From contig NZ_JAEVHL010000022.1 of assembly GCF_016803395.1 (NCBI RefSeq), forward strand, positions 1-48,782: a stretch of DNA of 48,782 nt, read 5' to 3'. The translations under genes and the position numbers were made by a program. The notes under the pieces were generated by a model that was not told where the DNA came from, made no database searches, and worked only from the letters and a program-made list of their open reading frames with translations. The stretch is from Micromonospora tarensis. Lineage in GTDB: Bacteria > Actinomycetota > Actinomycetes > Mycobacteriales > Micromonosporaceae. Below are positions 8,279-17,876 of the stretch, piece by piece (the first letter of the stretch is position 1; every line of letters begins with the position of its first letter).

Positions 8279-11200
8279 ATGGCTGATTCGTTCGCGCATC
8301 TGCACGTGCACACCGAGTACTCGATGCTCGACGGAGCGGCCCGACTGAAGGACCTGTTCGCCGAGGCCAAGCGGCTCGGCATGCCCGCTGTGGCGATCAC
8401 CGACCACGGCAACATGCACGGCGCGAACGACTTCTACAACCAGGCGATGGCCGCCGGGATCACCCCGATCCTGGGCGTCGAGGCGTACGTGGCGCCGGAG
8501 TCGCGCTATCACAAGGCACGGGTCAAGTGGGGTCGCCCGGAGCAGAAGAGCGACGACATCTCCGGTAACGGCGCGATCACCCACAAGACCATGTGGGCGA
8601 AGAACGCGCAGGGCCTGAAGAACCTCTTCACCCTCAACTCGCGCGCCTCCATGGAGGGGCACTACGTCAAGTGGCCCCGGATGGACATGGAGCTGATCGC
8701 CGAGCACGCCGAGGGGATCATGGCCACCACCGGCTGCCCGTCGGGCGCGGTGCAGACCCGGCTGCGGCTGGGGCAGTTCGACGAGGCCCTCAAGGTCGCC
8801 GCCAGCTACCAGGACATCTTCGGCAAGGAGAACTACTTCCTCGAGATCATGGATCACGGGCTCTCCATCGAGAGCCGGGTCCGCGAGGGGCTCACCGAGA
8901 TCGCCCGCAAGCTGGACATCCCGCCGGTGGTCACCAACGACTCGCACTACACCCACGAGGCCCAGGCCACCGCCCACGACGTGCTGCTCTGCGTGCAGAC
9001 CGGCAGCAACATCGACGACCCCAACCGGTTCCGGTTCGAGGGCGGCGGTTACTTCATCAAGAGCGCCGACCAGATGCGCGCGGTGGACTCGTCCGAGCTG
9101 TGGCAGCAGGGCTGCCGCAACACCCTGCTGGTGGCCGAGAAGGTCGACCCGAAGGGCATGTTCGAGTTCCACAACCTGATGCCGCGTTTCCCGGTGCCCG
9201 ACGGCGAGACCGAGGAGTCCTGGTTCCGCAAGGAGACGTTCGCCGGGCTGGCCCGCCGCTACCCGAACGGCATCCCCGAGGGGCACGTCGTGCAGGCGGA
9301 GTACGAGCTGGGCGTCATCAACCAGATGGGCTTTCCGTCCTACTTCCTGGTGGTCGCCGACTTCATCCAGTGGGCGAAGAACCAGGGCATCGCGGTGGGT
9401 CCGGGCCGTGGTTCGGCCGCCGGCTCGCTGGTGGCGTACGCGCTGGGCATCACCGACCTCGACCCGATCCAGCACGGCCTGATCTTCGAGCGGTTCCTCA
9501 ACCCCGAGCGGGTCTCGATGCCGGATGTCGACATCGACTTCGACGAGCGCCGGCGCGGTGAGGTGATCAAGTACGTCACCGACAAGTGGGGTGAGGACAA
9601 GGTCGCCCAGATCGCCACCTTCGGCACGATCAAGGCGAAGGCCGCGATCAAGGACTCGGCCCGGGTCCTCGGTTTCCCGTACGCGGTCGGCGACCGGATC
9701 ACCAAGGCGATGCCGCCCGCGGTGATGGGCAAGGACATCCCGCTCACCGGCATCTTCGACGCCAAGCACCCCCGCTACGCCGAGGCGGGCGAGATCCGCG
9801 GCCTGTACGACTCCGACCCGGACGTCCGCAAGGTGATCGACACGGCCAAGGGCATCGAGGGGCTGATCCGGCAGACCGGTGTGCACGCCGCCGGCGTCAT
9901 CATGTCCGCCGAGCCGATCATCGAGCACATCCCGTTGATGCGCCGCGACGCCGACGGGGCGATCATCACGCAGTTCGACTACCCGACGTGCGAGTCGCTC
10001 GGGCTGTTGAAGATGGACTTCCTCGGCCTGCGCAACCTGACGATCATCGACGACGCGGTCAAGAACATCGAGCTGAACCACGGCAAAAAACTCGACCTGC
10101 TGGCCCTGCCGCTGGACGACAAGGCCGCGTACGAGCTGTTGGCCCGTGGCGACACCCTGGGCGTGTTCCAGCTCGACGGTGGGCCGATGCGGTCGCTGCT
10201 GCGGTTGATGAAGCCGGACAACTTCGAGGACATCTCCGCCGTCCTGGCGCTGTACCGGCCCGGCCCGATGGGCGTCGACTCGCACACCAACTACGCGCTG
10301 CGCAAGAACGGTCTCCAGGAGATCACCCCGATCCACCCGGAGCTGGAGGAGCCGCTGCGGGAGATCCTGGCCCCCACCCACGGTCTGATCGTCTACCAGG
10401 AGCAGGTGCAGCGCGCCGCGCAGATCCTCGCCGGTTACACCCTCGGTCAGGCGGACCTGCTGCGCCGGGCGATGGGTAAGAAGAAGAAGGAGATCCTCGA
10501 CAAGGAGTTCATCCCGTTCCGGGACGGCTGCCGCGAGCGCGGCTACTCCGACGAGGCGATCCAGGCGGTGTGGGACGTCCTGGTGCCGTTCGCCGGCTAC
10601 GCGTTCAACAAGGCGCACTCCGCCGCGTACGGCCTGGTCTCCTACTGGACCGCCTACCTGAAGGCGCACTACCCGGCCGAGTACATGGCGGGGCTGCTGA
10701 CCAGCGTCGGTGACGACAAGGACAAGATGGCGCTCTACCTGGCCGAGTGTCGCCGGATGCGCATCCAGGTGCTGCCGCCGGACGTGAACACCTCGGCCGG
10801 GCCGTTCACGCCGGTCGGCAAGGACATCCGGTTCGGCCTGGCCGCCGTCCGCAACGTCGGCGCGAACGTGGTCGCCTCGATCATGCGGTGTCGGGAGGAG
10901 AAGGGCGACTACACCGACTTCTACGACTTCCTGTCCAAGGTGGAGGCGGTGGTCTGCAACAAGAAGACAATCGAATCGCTGATCAAGGCGGGCGCGTTCG
11001 ACTCGATGGAGCACCCCCGCAAGGGCCTGCTCGCGGTGCACGCCGACGCGATCGACGCGTACGCCGACGTCAAGCGCAAGGAGGCGGTCGGTCAGTACGA
11101 CCTCTTCGGTGCCGGCTTCGGTGACGCCGACACCGGCAGCACCACTGTGATGCCGGTCATCGGTGACAGCGAGTGGGACAAGCGGGACAAGCTGGCCTTC

Positions 11201-11809
11201 GAGCGGGAGATGCTCGGCCTGTACGTCTCCGACCATCCGCTGTTCGGCCTGGAACACATCCTCAACGCGGCGGCCGACACCACAATCGCCGCGCTGGCCG
11301 AGGAGGGCGCGGTGCCCGACGGGGCGGTGGTCACCCTCGCCGGCATCCTCTCCGGGGTGCAGCGCCGGGTCACCAAGCAGGGCCGGGCCTGGGCGTCGGC
11401 CACCCTGGAGGACCTGGCCGGTGGGGTGGAGACGCTGTTCTTCCCCAACACCTACGAGGTGATCGGGCAGTACATCGCCGAGGACGCCATCGTGGTGGTC
11501 AAGGGGCGGGTGGACCGCCGTGACGACACCCCACGGATCATGGCGATGGACATGTCCATGCCGGACGTCAGCACCAGCGCCACCAACAAGCCGGTCACCC
11601 TCACCATCCCGGTGCACCGGTGCACGCCGCCGCTTGTGGAACGACTCAAGGAGACTCTGGTGCTGCACCCCGGCGACACCGAGGTGCACGTCAAGTTGCA
11701 GAACGGCGGGCGCACCACCACCCTGCGGCTGGGCCCGTTCCGGGTGGCCGCGACGACCGCGCTGATGGGCGACCTGAAGAGCGTCCTCGGCCCGGCCAAT
11801 GTGAGCTGA
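8279..11809 (+). CDS. dnaE: DNA polymerase III subunit alpha
   Basis: The 1176-aa protein is the replicative polymerase catalytic subunit of the DnaE1 class. The N-terminal PHP domain begins [20 protein letters not shown] and has ITDHGNMHG. The polymerase palm carries [15 protein letters not shown] and [12 protein letters not shown], where the DID aspartates at about 418 and 420 match the catalytic pair of E. coli. Later come [20 protein letters not shown], a helix-hairpin-helix stretch, and an OB-fold region near the C-terminus ([20 protein letters not shown]). The length is normal and the frame is intact. The start is the ATG at 8279, preceded by a G-rich stretch. It converges on the ABC-F gene, with a strong hairpin between them. 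Confidence 0.98.
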   Translation: MADSFAHLHVHTEYSMLDGAARLKDLFAEAKRLGMPAVAITDHGNMHGANDFYNQAMAAGITPILGVEAYVAPESRYHKARVKWGRPEQKSDDISGNGAITHKTMWAKNAQGLKNLFTLNSRASMEGHYVKWPRMDMELIAEHAEGIMATTGCPSGAVQTRLRLGQFDEALKVAASYQDIFGKENYFLEIMDHGLSIESRVREGLTEIARKLDIPPVVTNDSHYTHEAQATAHDVLLCVQTGSNIDDPNRFRFEGGGYFIKSADQMRAVDSSELWQQGCRNTLLVAEKVDPKGMFEFHNLMPRFPVPDGETEESWFRKETFAGLARRYPNGIPEGHVVQAEYELGVINQMGFPSYFLVVADFIQWAKNQGIAVGPGRGSAAGSLVAYALGITDLDPIQHGLIFERFLNPERVSMPDVDIDFDERRRGEVIKYVTDKWGEDKVAQIATFGTIKAKAAIKDSARVLGFPYAVGDRITKAMPPAVMGKDIPLTGIFDAKHPRYAEAGEIRGLYDSDPDVRKVIDTAKGIEGLIRQTGVHAAGVIMSAEPIIEHIPLMRRDADGAIITQFDYPTCESLGLLKMDFLGLRNLTIIDDAVKNIELNHGKKLDLLALPLDDKAAYELLARGDTLGVFQLDGGPMRSLLRLMKPDNFEDISAVLALYRPGPMGVDSHTNYALRKNGLQEITPIHPELEEPLREILAPTHGLIVYQEQVQRAAQILAGYTLGQADLLRRAMGKKKKEILDKEFIPFRDGCRERGYSDEAIQAVWDVLVPFAGYAFNKAHSAAYGLVSYWTAYLKAHYPAEYMAGLLTSVGDDKDKMALYLAECRRMRIQVLPPDVNTSAGPFTPVGKDIRFGLAAVRNVGANVVASIMRCREEKGDYTDFYDFLSKVEAVVCNKKTIESLIKAGAFDSMEHPRKGLLAVHADAIDAYADVKRKEAVGQYDLFGAGFGDADTGSTTVMPVIGDSEWDKRDKLAFEREMLGLYVSDHPLFGLEHILNAAADTTIAALAEEGAVPDGAVVTLAGILSGVQRRVTKQGRAWASATLEDLAGGVETLFFPNTYEVIGQYIAEDAIVVVKGRVDRRDDTPRIMAMDMSMPDVSTSATNKPVTLTIPVHRCTPPLVERLKETLVLHPGDTEVHVKLQNGGRTTTLRLGPFRVAATTALMGDLKSVLGPANVS

Positions 11810-11861
11810 CACCGGCCACGGCCCGGTCGGTGCGAGCTGACCGGGCCTCGCCGGCCGGTGT
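11809..11861. terminator. Bidirectional terminator between dnaE and the ABC-F gene
   Basis: The outer arms ACACCGGCC (11809-11817) and GGCCGGTGT (11853-11861) enclose inner arms GGCCCGGTC (11820-11828) and GACCGGGCC (11839-11847). Each pair is perfect, giving a long stacked hairpin directly after the dnaE stop and 31 bp before the end of the convergent ABC-F gene. It should stop transcription from both sides. Confidence 0.75.
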
Positions 11862-11892
11862 CCGACCGACCGGGCCGAGGACGCCGTCGGGC

Positions 11893-13529
11893 TCAGCCCC
11901 GCTCGGGGGCGCTGATCTCCCGCAGCTGGCCGTCGGCCAACCGCAACCAGCGCTGCACGCCGATCTCGGCGAGGAACCGTTCGTCGTGGCTGACCACCAC
12001 GAACGCCCCCTGGTACGCGGACAGCGCACTCTCCAACTGGGCCACGCTGACCAGATCCAGGTTGTTGGTCGGCTCGTCGAGCAGCAGCAGTTGCGGCGCC
12101 GGCTCGGCGCAGAGCACGCAGGCGAGGGTGGCGCGCAGCCGCTCACCGCCGGAGAGCACCCCGACCGGCAGGTTGACCCGGGCGCCCCGGAACAGGAACC
12201 GGGCGAGCAGGTTCATCCGCTTGGCGTCCGGCAGGTTCGGCGCGTACGCGGTGAAGTTCTCCGCCACCGTGCGGTCCAGGTCCAGCAGGTCCAGCCGCTG
12301 CGACAGGTACGCGATCCGTCCGTCGGCCCGCCGGATCTCGCCGCCGGCCGGGTCCAGGTCGCCGTTGACCAGGCGCAGCAGGGTCGACTTGCCGACGCCG
12401 TTCGCCCCGGTGAGCGCGATCCGCTCCGGCCCCCGGATCACCAGGTCCGCGCCGTCGCCGCCGAACAGCTCCCGGCCGTCGAAGCGGCCCGCATCCCCTG
12501 GCCGGAGAAGACAGTGCGCCCACCTGGGACGGTGGTGTCCGGCAGGTCGACGGTGATCCGGTCCTCGTCGCGTACCGCCCGCCCGGCCTCGTCGAGTCGG
12601 GCCTTGGCCTGACCGAGCCGGCCGGCGTGCGTCTCCTGCGCCTTGCCCGCCGACTCCTGGGCGCTGCGCTTGAGACCGCCGGCCACGATCCGGGCCAGGC
12701 CGGCGTTCTTCAGGTTCTTGGCGGCGTTGCTGGCCCGCCGGTCGGCCCGCTCCCGGGCCTGCTGCATCTCCCGCTTCTCCCGCTTGACCTCCTGCTCGGC
12801 GTTGCGCAGGTTGCTCTCGGCCACCTCCCGCGCCGCCTGCACCGCCTCGGTGTACGCGGTGAAGTTGCCCTTGTACCAGCGGATCTCGCCGCGCTCCAGC
12901 TCGGCGATCCGGTCCATTCGGTCCAGCAGCTCCCGGTCGTGGCTGACCAGCAGCAGGCACCCGGTGAAGTCGGTGAGGACGTCGTAGAGCTTGTGCCGGG
13001 CTGCCAGGTCCAGGTTGTTTGTCGGCTCGTCGAGCAGCAGCACGTCCGGGCGGCGGAGCAGCTGCGCCGCCAGGCCGAGGGAGACCACCTGGCCGCCGCT
13101 GAGGGTGTGCAGCGGGCGGTCGAGCGACAGCTCACCCAGGCCGAGCCGGTCCAGCTCGGCGCGGGTGCGCTCCTCGATGTCCCAGTCGTCGCCGATGGTG
13201 GCGAAGTGTTCCTCGCTGGCGTCGCCGGCCTCGATGGCGTGCAGCGCCGCGATCCGCTCGGCGACGCCGAGCACCCGCGCCACGCTCAGGTCGCCGGCCA
13301 GCGGCAGCGTCTGCGGGAGGTAGCCGAGCAGGCCGTCGACGGTGACGCTGCCGCCGCTGGGCCGCAGCTCCCCGGCGATCAGCCGCAGCAGGGTGCTCTT
13401 GCCGGCGCCGTTGGGCGCGACCAGGCCGGTGCGACCGCCCGGCACTGTGAAGGACAGCTCCGAGAAGACCGGGGTGTCGTCCGGCCAGGAGAAGGAGAGG
13501 TTCGAGCAGACAATGAACGCATCGGACAT
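11893..13529 (-). CDS. ABC-F family ATPase, ribosomal-protection type (apparent single-base frameshift)
   Basis: This soluble protein with two ATPase domains and no membrane segments belongs to the family that acts on the ribosome; several members confer macrolide, lincosamide or pleuromutilin resistance. Domain 1 has GLVAPNGAGKSTLLRL, TLSGGQVVSLGLA and LLLDEPTNNLDL. A charged coiled linker (QEVKREKREMQQARERADRR) follows. Domain 2 has ALTGANGVGKSTLLRLVNGD, VLSGGERLRATLA and LLLDEPTNNLDL. The frame breaks near 12485-12487; one more G (GCCG to GCCGG) yields MRAGFDGRELF and a continuous 545-aa protein. The start ATG at 13529 gives MSDAFIVCSNLSF. The leader carries a tiny ORF and a hairpin, suggesting attenuation. 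The drug specificity cannot be read from sequence. Confidence 0.85.
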
Positions 13530-13553
13530 GCGAGTGACCTCAAAGGGTGGGTT

Positions 13554-13573
13554 GGGCGCGGCCAAGCGCGCCC
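13554..13573 (-). terminator. Leader hairpin (candidate attenuator) before the ABC-F gene
   Basis: GGGCGCG and CGCGCCC (7-bp perfect arms, six-base loop) form a stable hairpin in the mRNA leader 24 bp before the ABC-F start codon. It lies between a possible leader peptide and the gene. It could act as a terminator or as a fold that affects the ribosome-binding region. A function in induction is inference. Confidence 0.4.
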
Positions 13574-13658
13574 GACGACAAACGGGACCGGTGGAACGAC
13601 GTCATGGCCACGGCGGCTGCGCGCTGCGCGCCGAACCGATGGCCGAACATGCCCGGTC

Positions 13659-13688
13659 TCACCCGGAGATGTCGTCGTCACCCGCCAT
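13659..13688 (-). CDS. Possible 9-codon leader peptide of the ABC-F gene
   Basis: This short ORF encodes MAGDDDISG and stops. It has a good Shine-Dalgarno sequence (AGGGAG, seven bases before the ATG). It lies about 130 bp upstream of the ABC-F start on the same strand and is followed by G/C-rich hairpins. The arrangement resembles ribosome-stalling attenuators of antibiotic-inducible resistance genes. Such short ORFs also occur by chance, and conservation has not been tested. Confidence 0.35.
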   Translation of the reverse strand: MAGDDDISG

Positions 13689-13855
13689 GTCTGGTCTCCC
13701 TGGTCGTACCGCTAACCCAACCCGGCAAGTCTAACAACGGATCTCCACCCCGCCAGCGGATTCCCCCCCCCGGCCGGCGACCGTAGGTGCCCGGCGGTGG
13801 GTGTGCGGGGACGAACGTCATCGGCGGGCCCCTGCCCGCCCCGTCGACATGCTGT

Positions 13856-13905
13856 TGAGCGGTATACCTCAGGGGTATGAATATGACTCTGAGGTATACC
13901 GCTCA
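13856..13905. repeat. Perfect 17-bp inverted repeat with 16-bp spacer
   Basis: The arms TGAGCGGTATACCTCAG (13856-13872) and CTGAGGTATACCGCTCA (13889-13905) are exact inverse complements. Each arm contains the 8-bp palindrome GGTATACC, and the two copies start 32 bp apart, about three helical turns. It could be a double operator, the terminator of the response-regulator gene ending at 13994, or a recombination or transposon-derived site. There is no U-tract. Its low GC content compared with neighbours argues for a binding site. Confidence 0.7.
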
Positions 13906-13993
13906 CCACTGCGTCCGCTCCGACTGCGGTTACTGACGGTTACCACGTTCCGCTCCTGTGCCCGTGCCTCAGCCGGGATCGGGACTCGTTCGC

Positions 13994-14689
13994 TCACCTC
14001 GGGCGGTATTCGACCTCGGGGCGGCCCGGGGTGCCGTAGCGCGGGCTGCGGGCGGCCCGATCGACCGTCACCAGGTACTCCAGGTAGCGGCGGGCGGTCA
14101 CCCGGGAGATGCCGGTCGCCGCGCCCACCTCGGTCGCGGACAGCCCGGCCGCCGCGCGGGTCCCCTCGGCCAGCGCGGCGCGTACCCGATCGAGGGTCTG
14201 CGCGTCGAGCCCCTTGGGCAGGCTGTGCCCGGCGGTGCCGCGCAGGGTGGCGAACATCTGGTCCACCTCGTGCTGGGCGGCGACCTCGCCGTCGGCGAGC
14301 GCCTGCGCCCGGTAGTCGGCGTAGCGTTCCAGCTTGTCGCGGAACGCGGCGAAGGTGAACGGCTTGAGCAGATAGTGGGTCACCCCGAGGGAGACGGCGG
14401 TGCGCACCACCGCCAGGTCCCGCGCGGACGTCACCGCGAGCACGTCGACGCTGCTGCCCGCCGCGCGCAGCGCCCGGCACACGTCCAGGCCGTGCAGGTC
14501 GGGCAACCGAAAATCAAGGAGTACGAGGTCCACCTCGCCGCCGCCGCCCGCGCGCAGGGCCGCCATCGCCGCCCGCGCGGTGTGCGCCACCCCGACCACC
14601 ACGAAACCGGGAACCCGTTCGGTGTACGCGCTGTGCGCCTCGGCCAGCAGCGGCTCGTCCTCGACGACAAGCACCCGGATGTCTGTCAC
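13994..14689 (-). CDS. Response regulator, CitB/DcuR family
   Basis: The 231-aa protein has an N-terminal receiver domain with the acidic pair at D11/E12 and the phospho-acceptor Asp at 59 (VDLVLLDFRLPDLHGLDVC). The switch Thr is in VLAVTSARD and the Lys in HYLLKPFTFAAF. The C-terminal half carries a helix-turn-helix (GLSATEVGAATGISRVTARR, then YLEYLV) of the kind found in CitB, DcuR and DctR. It overlaps the sensor-kinase gene by 4 bp, so the two are coupled. The adjacent divergent dicarboxylate symporter gene is its probable target. Confidence 0.9.
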   Translation of the reverse strand: MTDIRVLVVEDEPLLAEAHSAYTERVPGFVVVGVAHTARAAMAALRAGGGGEVDLVLLDFRLPDLHGLDVCRALRAAGSSVDVLAVTSARDLAVVRTAVSLGVTHYLLKPFTFAAFRDKLERYADYRAQALADGEVAAQHEVDQMFATLRGTAGHSLPKGLDAQTLDRVRAALAEGTRAAAGLSATEVGAATGISRVTARRYLEYLVTVDRAARSPRYGTPGRPEVEYRPR

Positions 14690-16272
14690 GACCGCTCGAT
14701 CCTGCCCGGCAGCCGGACGGTGAACAGGCTGCCGCCGTCGTCCGAGCGGGCCACCTCCGCGCTGCCGCCGTGCCGGCGGACCACCTGCCCGACCAACGCC
14801 AGACCGAGGCCCCGGCCGGTGCTCTTGGTGGACCAGCCGCGCCGGAACGCGTCAGCCACCCGCTCCGGGGCCAGCCCGGGACCGCTGTCGGCGACCCGGA
14901 TCACCAACTCGTCGTCGACCGCGCCGACGAAGACCCGCACCCGGCGTGGCGCCGGCGTGCCGGCCACCGCCTCCAGGGCGTTGTCGACCAGGTTGCCGAC
15001 CACGGTGAGCAGGTCACCGGTCGGCAGCGGGCTGTCGTCCAGCCGGCAGTCCGGTTCGATGACCAGGTCCACCCCGCGCTCGCCGGCCTGCGCGGACTTG
15101 CCGAGCAGCAGCGCGGCCAGCGCCGGCTCGGTCACCGCCCCGACCACCCGGTCGGTCAGCTGTTGGGCGAGGGCCAGGTCCCGGGTGCCGAGCCGGACAG
15201 CCTCGTCGGCGCGGCCCAGCTCGACCAGGGTCAGCACGGTGTGCAGCCGGTTCGCCGACTCGTGGGTCTGTGCCTGCAACGCCTCGGTCAGCGCGCGTAC
15301 CGAATCCAACTCGCTGGCCAGCGTGCGTAACTCGGTCTGGTCGCGCAGCGTCAACACGGTACCGAGCACCGTGCCCTCGAACCGGGTGGTCCGCTGGTTG
15401 GCGACCAGCACCCGGTCACCGGCGAGGATCGGCTCGTCACGGGCGTCGCGTCCGGAGTCGAGCAGCTCGGCCGCCGCGGGCGGCAGGTCGATCCCGGCCA
15501 CCGGCTGGTCGATCACCGGCGCGTCCGCGTCCAGCCCCAACAACCGGCGACCCTCATCATTGATCAATGCCACCCGCCGGTCGGTGGTCAGCACGACGAG
15601 ACCTTCGCGCACCGAGTGCAGCACGGCGTCGTAGTACTCGTACATCCGGGTCATCTGCGCCGGCCCCAGACCGTGCGTCTGGCGGCGCAGCCGGCGGCTG
15701 AGCAGCCAGGAGCCGGTCGCGGCGAGCGCGAGAGCCGGTGCGGCCACACCGAACAGCACCGGCAGCTGACCGAGCAGCTTACGGTCGATGGCCCGGGTGG
15801 TGATGCCCACCGAGACCAGACCGACGAGGCGTCGCCGCTCGTCGTAGACCGGAACGACAGCGCGCACCGACTCGCCGAGCGTCCCGACGTTCGTGGTGGT
15901 GAACGCGCGACCCGCCAGCGCGGGTTCGATCTCGCCGACGAACGGCTCACCGATCCGCTCCCGGGTCGGGTGCGAGAAACGGGTGCGGTCCGGGGCCATC
16001 ACCACCACGAAGTCGGTGCCTGTGGCCTTTCTTGTCGATTCGGCGTACGGCTGGAGGACCCTCGCTGGGTCGGCGGCGGTGAGGGCGGCGCGGACGTCGG
16101 GGGAGCCGGCGACGGTCTGCGCCACCGCGAGCACCTCCTCCTGGGCGGCCTGGCGGGAGTCGCTGCGGGCCAGCCAGACGGCGCCCGCCGCGCCGGCCAG
16201 CACCAGCAGCGTCACCACCACCGCCTGGAGGGCGAAGAGTTGCCCCGCGATGCTCCACTGGCGTCGGGCCAC
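14686..16272 (-). CDS. Sensor histidine kinase, CitA/DcuS family (di-/tricarboxylate sensing)
   Basis: The sensor has two membrane segments (LQAVVVTLLVLAGAAGAVWL near the N-terminus and LFGVAAPALALAATGSWLL in the middle) flanking an extracytoplasmic PAS-like domain of the CitA type (TGTDFVVVMAPDRTRFSHP). A cytoplasmic PAS segment follows (VREGLVVLTTDRRVALINDE), then the unusual H-box ALQAQTHESANRLHTVLTL and an ATPase domain (GNLVDNALEA, ADSGPGL, GRGLGLALV). The start is probably the GTG at 16272, which has GGAGG eight bases upstream; the ATG at 16278 is only two bases from it, and a longer form to 16308 exists. Divergence from dctA supports C4-dicarboxylate sensing. Confidence 0.9.
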   Translation of the reverse strand: MARRQWSIAGQLFALQAVVVTLLVLAGAAGAVWLARSDSRQAAQEEVLAVAQTVAGSPDVRAALTAADPARVLQPYAESTRKATGTDFVVVMAPDRTRFSHPTRERIGEPFVGEIEPALAGRAFTTTNVGTLGESVRAVVPVYDERRRLVGLVSVGITTRAIDRKLLGQLPVLFGVAAPALALAATGSWLLSRRLRRQTHGLGPAQMTRMYEYYDAVLHSVREGLVVLTTDRRVALINDEGRRLLGLDADAPVIDQPVAGIDLPPAAAELLDSGRDARDEPILAGDRVLVANQRTTRFEGTVLGTVLTLRDQTELRTLASELDSVRALTEALQAQTHESANRLHTVLTLVELGRADEAVRLGTRDLALAQQLTDRVVGAVTEPALAALLLGKSAQAGERGVDLVIEPDCRLDDSPLPTGDLLTVVGNLVDNALEAVAGTPAPRRVRVFVGAVDDELVIRVADSGPGLAPERVADAFRRGWSTKSTGRGLGLALVGQVVRRHGGSAEVARSDDGGSLFTVRLPGRIERS

Positions 16273-16370
16273 CCCCATCACCTCCTCATCCGGCCGCCGT
16301 TGCCGCACCTCGCGGTGAACAGAATGACCGCAAGGCTGTCAACGGGTGAGACGCGCTTCACATTGTCGAC

Positions 16371-17758
16371 ATGGACACCACCACATCCGCCACCACACCG
16401 GCACCGGCGGCCGCCGGGACCGTACCCGTTACCTGTATCTGGCCGTCATCGTGGCCGTCGTCGCCGGCATCGTGGTCGGGCTGGTCGCCCCCGATTTCGG
16501 CAAGGAACTCAAGCCGATCGGCACCGGCTTCGTCAACCTGATCAAGATGATGATCAGCCCGGTCATCTTCTGCACCATCGTGCTCGGCGTCGGCTCCGTC
16601 CGGCAGGCCGCGAAGGTCGGCCGGGTCGGCGGCCTCGCCCTCGGCTACTTCCTCACCATGTCGACAGTGGCGCTCGCCATCGGCCTGGTGGTCGGCAACC
16701 TGATCCACCCCGGCTCCGGCCTGAACCTCGGCCAGGACCTCGCCGGCGCCGGCAAGGCCGCGGCCGGCGACGAGGCCGCCGGTACGGCGGACTTCCTGCT
16801 CGGGATCATCCCGACCACGCTGCTCTCCGCGCTCACCGAGGGCAAGGTGCTCCAGACGCTGCTGGTCGCCCTGTTGGTCGGCTTCGCCGTGCAGGCCATG
16901 GGCCGGCGGGGTGAGCCGGTGCTCAGCGCCATCACCGTCATCCAGCGGGTCGTCTTCAAGGTCCTCGCCATGATCATGTGGCTGGCGCCGTTCGGCGCGT
17001 TCGGCGCGATGGCCGCCGTGGTCGGCGCGACGGGTGTCGACGCCCTCAAGAGCCTCGCCCAGATCATGGTGGGCTTCTACCTCACCTGCCTGATCTTCGT
17101 GCTGGTGTTCCTGGGCGCGCTGCTGTGGTTCGTGGCCCGGATTTCGATCTTCTCGCTGCTGCGCTACCTGGGGCGGGAGTTCCTGCTGATCCTGTCGACC
17201 TCGTCGTCCGAGTCGGCGCTGCCGCGGCTGATCGCCAAGATGGAGCACTTCGGCGTCAGCAAGCCGGTCGTCGGCATCACGGTGCCGACCGGGTACTCGT
17301 TCAACCTGGACGGAACGGCGATCTACCTGACCATGGCGTCGCTGTTCATCGCCGACGCGCTGGGCAAGCCGCTGGCGATCGGGGAGCAGATCTCGCTGCT
17401 GCTCTTCATGATCATCGCGTCCAAGGGTGCCGCCGGCGTCACCGGCGCCGGGCTGGCCACGCTGGCCGGCGGCCTCCAGTCGCACCGACCGGACCTCGTC
17501 GACGGGGTGGGGCTGATCGTCGGCATCGACCGGTTCATGTCCGAGGCGCGGGCGCTTACCAACTTCGCCGGCAACGCCGTGGCGACCGTGCTGGTCGGGA
17601 CCTGGACCGGCGAGTTCGACCGGGACCGGGCAGCCGGGGTGCTGCGCGGCGACGACCCGTTCGACGAGGCGACCATGCTGGACGAGCACGATGACGAGGA
17701 CGAGTCGGCGGTGCGGCGACCCGACGACGAGAAGGCGACCGCCGGCGCACCGGCCTGA
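16371..17758 (+). CDS. dctA: C4-dicarboxylate:cation symporter, DctA/DAACS family (apparent frameshift near N-terminus)
   Basis: This multi-pass transporter takes up succinate, fumarate and malate with H+ or Na+. Family hallmarks are FVNLIKMMISPVIFCTIVLG, the serine-rich STSSSESALPRL hairpin, VPTGYSFNLDGTAIYL and the hydrophilic-in-membrane segment ALTNFAGNAVATV. The natural N-terminus MDTTTSATTPAPAAAG begins at the ATG at 16371 but is in another frame. One extra G in GGG at 16416-16418 gives AGDRTRYLYLAVIVAVVAG and a 462-aa protein of normal length. The GTG at 16346 that keeps the main frame encodes an implausible His/Arg-rich N-terminus. It is divergent from the CitA/DcuS-type system, its likely regulator. 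Confidence 0.88.
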
Positions 17759-17783
17759 GTCCGGCGCGACGGCCCCGGATCTT

Positions 17784-17852
17784 CCTGATCAGGTGATGAG
17801 AAACAGGTGCCTGGATCGTTCCCGGCCCTTTCCTTCTCATCACCTGATCAGG
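17784..17852. repeat. Perfect 19-bp inverted repeat with 31-bp spacer
   Basis: The arms CCTGATCAGGTGATGAGAA (17784-17802) and TTCTCATCACCTGATCAGG (17834-17852) are exact inverse complements. Each arm contains the 10-bp palindrome CCTGATCAGG. The element lies 25 bp after the dctA stop and 24 bp before the next gene. It could be the dctA terminator (long loop, no U-tract) or a double operator for the downstream gene. Confidence 0.7.
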
Positions 17853-17876
17853 GTCGGCGGATGGAAGGATCGCCAT

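Larger units (their letters stand above)
13574..13993. other. Intergenic region between the ABC-F and response-regulator genes
   Basis: This region of more than 400 bp has no convincing larger gene. It holds the candidate ABC-F leader (to about 13735), a run of nine C residues at 13763-13771, and a large perfect inverted repeat at 13856-13905. Its middle part is more AT-rich than the neighbourhood. The two apparent ORFs crossing it on opposite strands share similar peptide segments only because of the inverted repeat. Confidence 0.6.

Noticed and set aside
8141..11812. 1223-aa ORF on the minus strand
   Set aside because: It is the antisense shadow of dnaE, created by high third-position GC.
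13712..13909. 65-aa minus-strand ORF sharing SGIPQ and EVYRS with a plus-strand ORF
   Set aside because: The similarity is caused by the perfect inverted repeat, which is read alike on both strands; there is no other sign of a gene.
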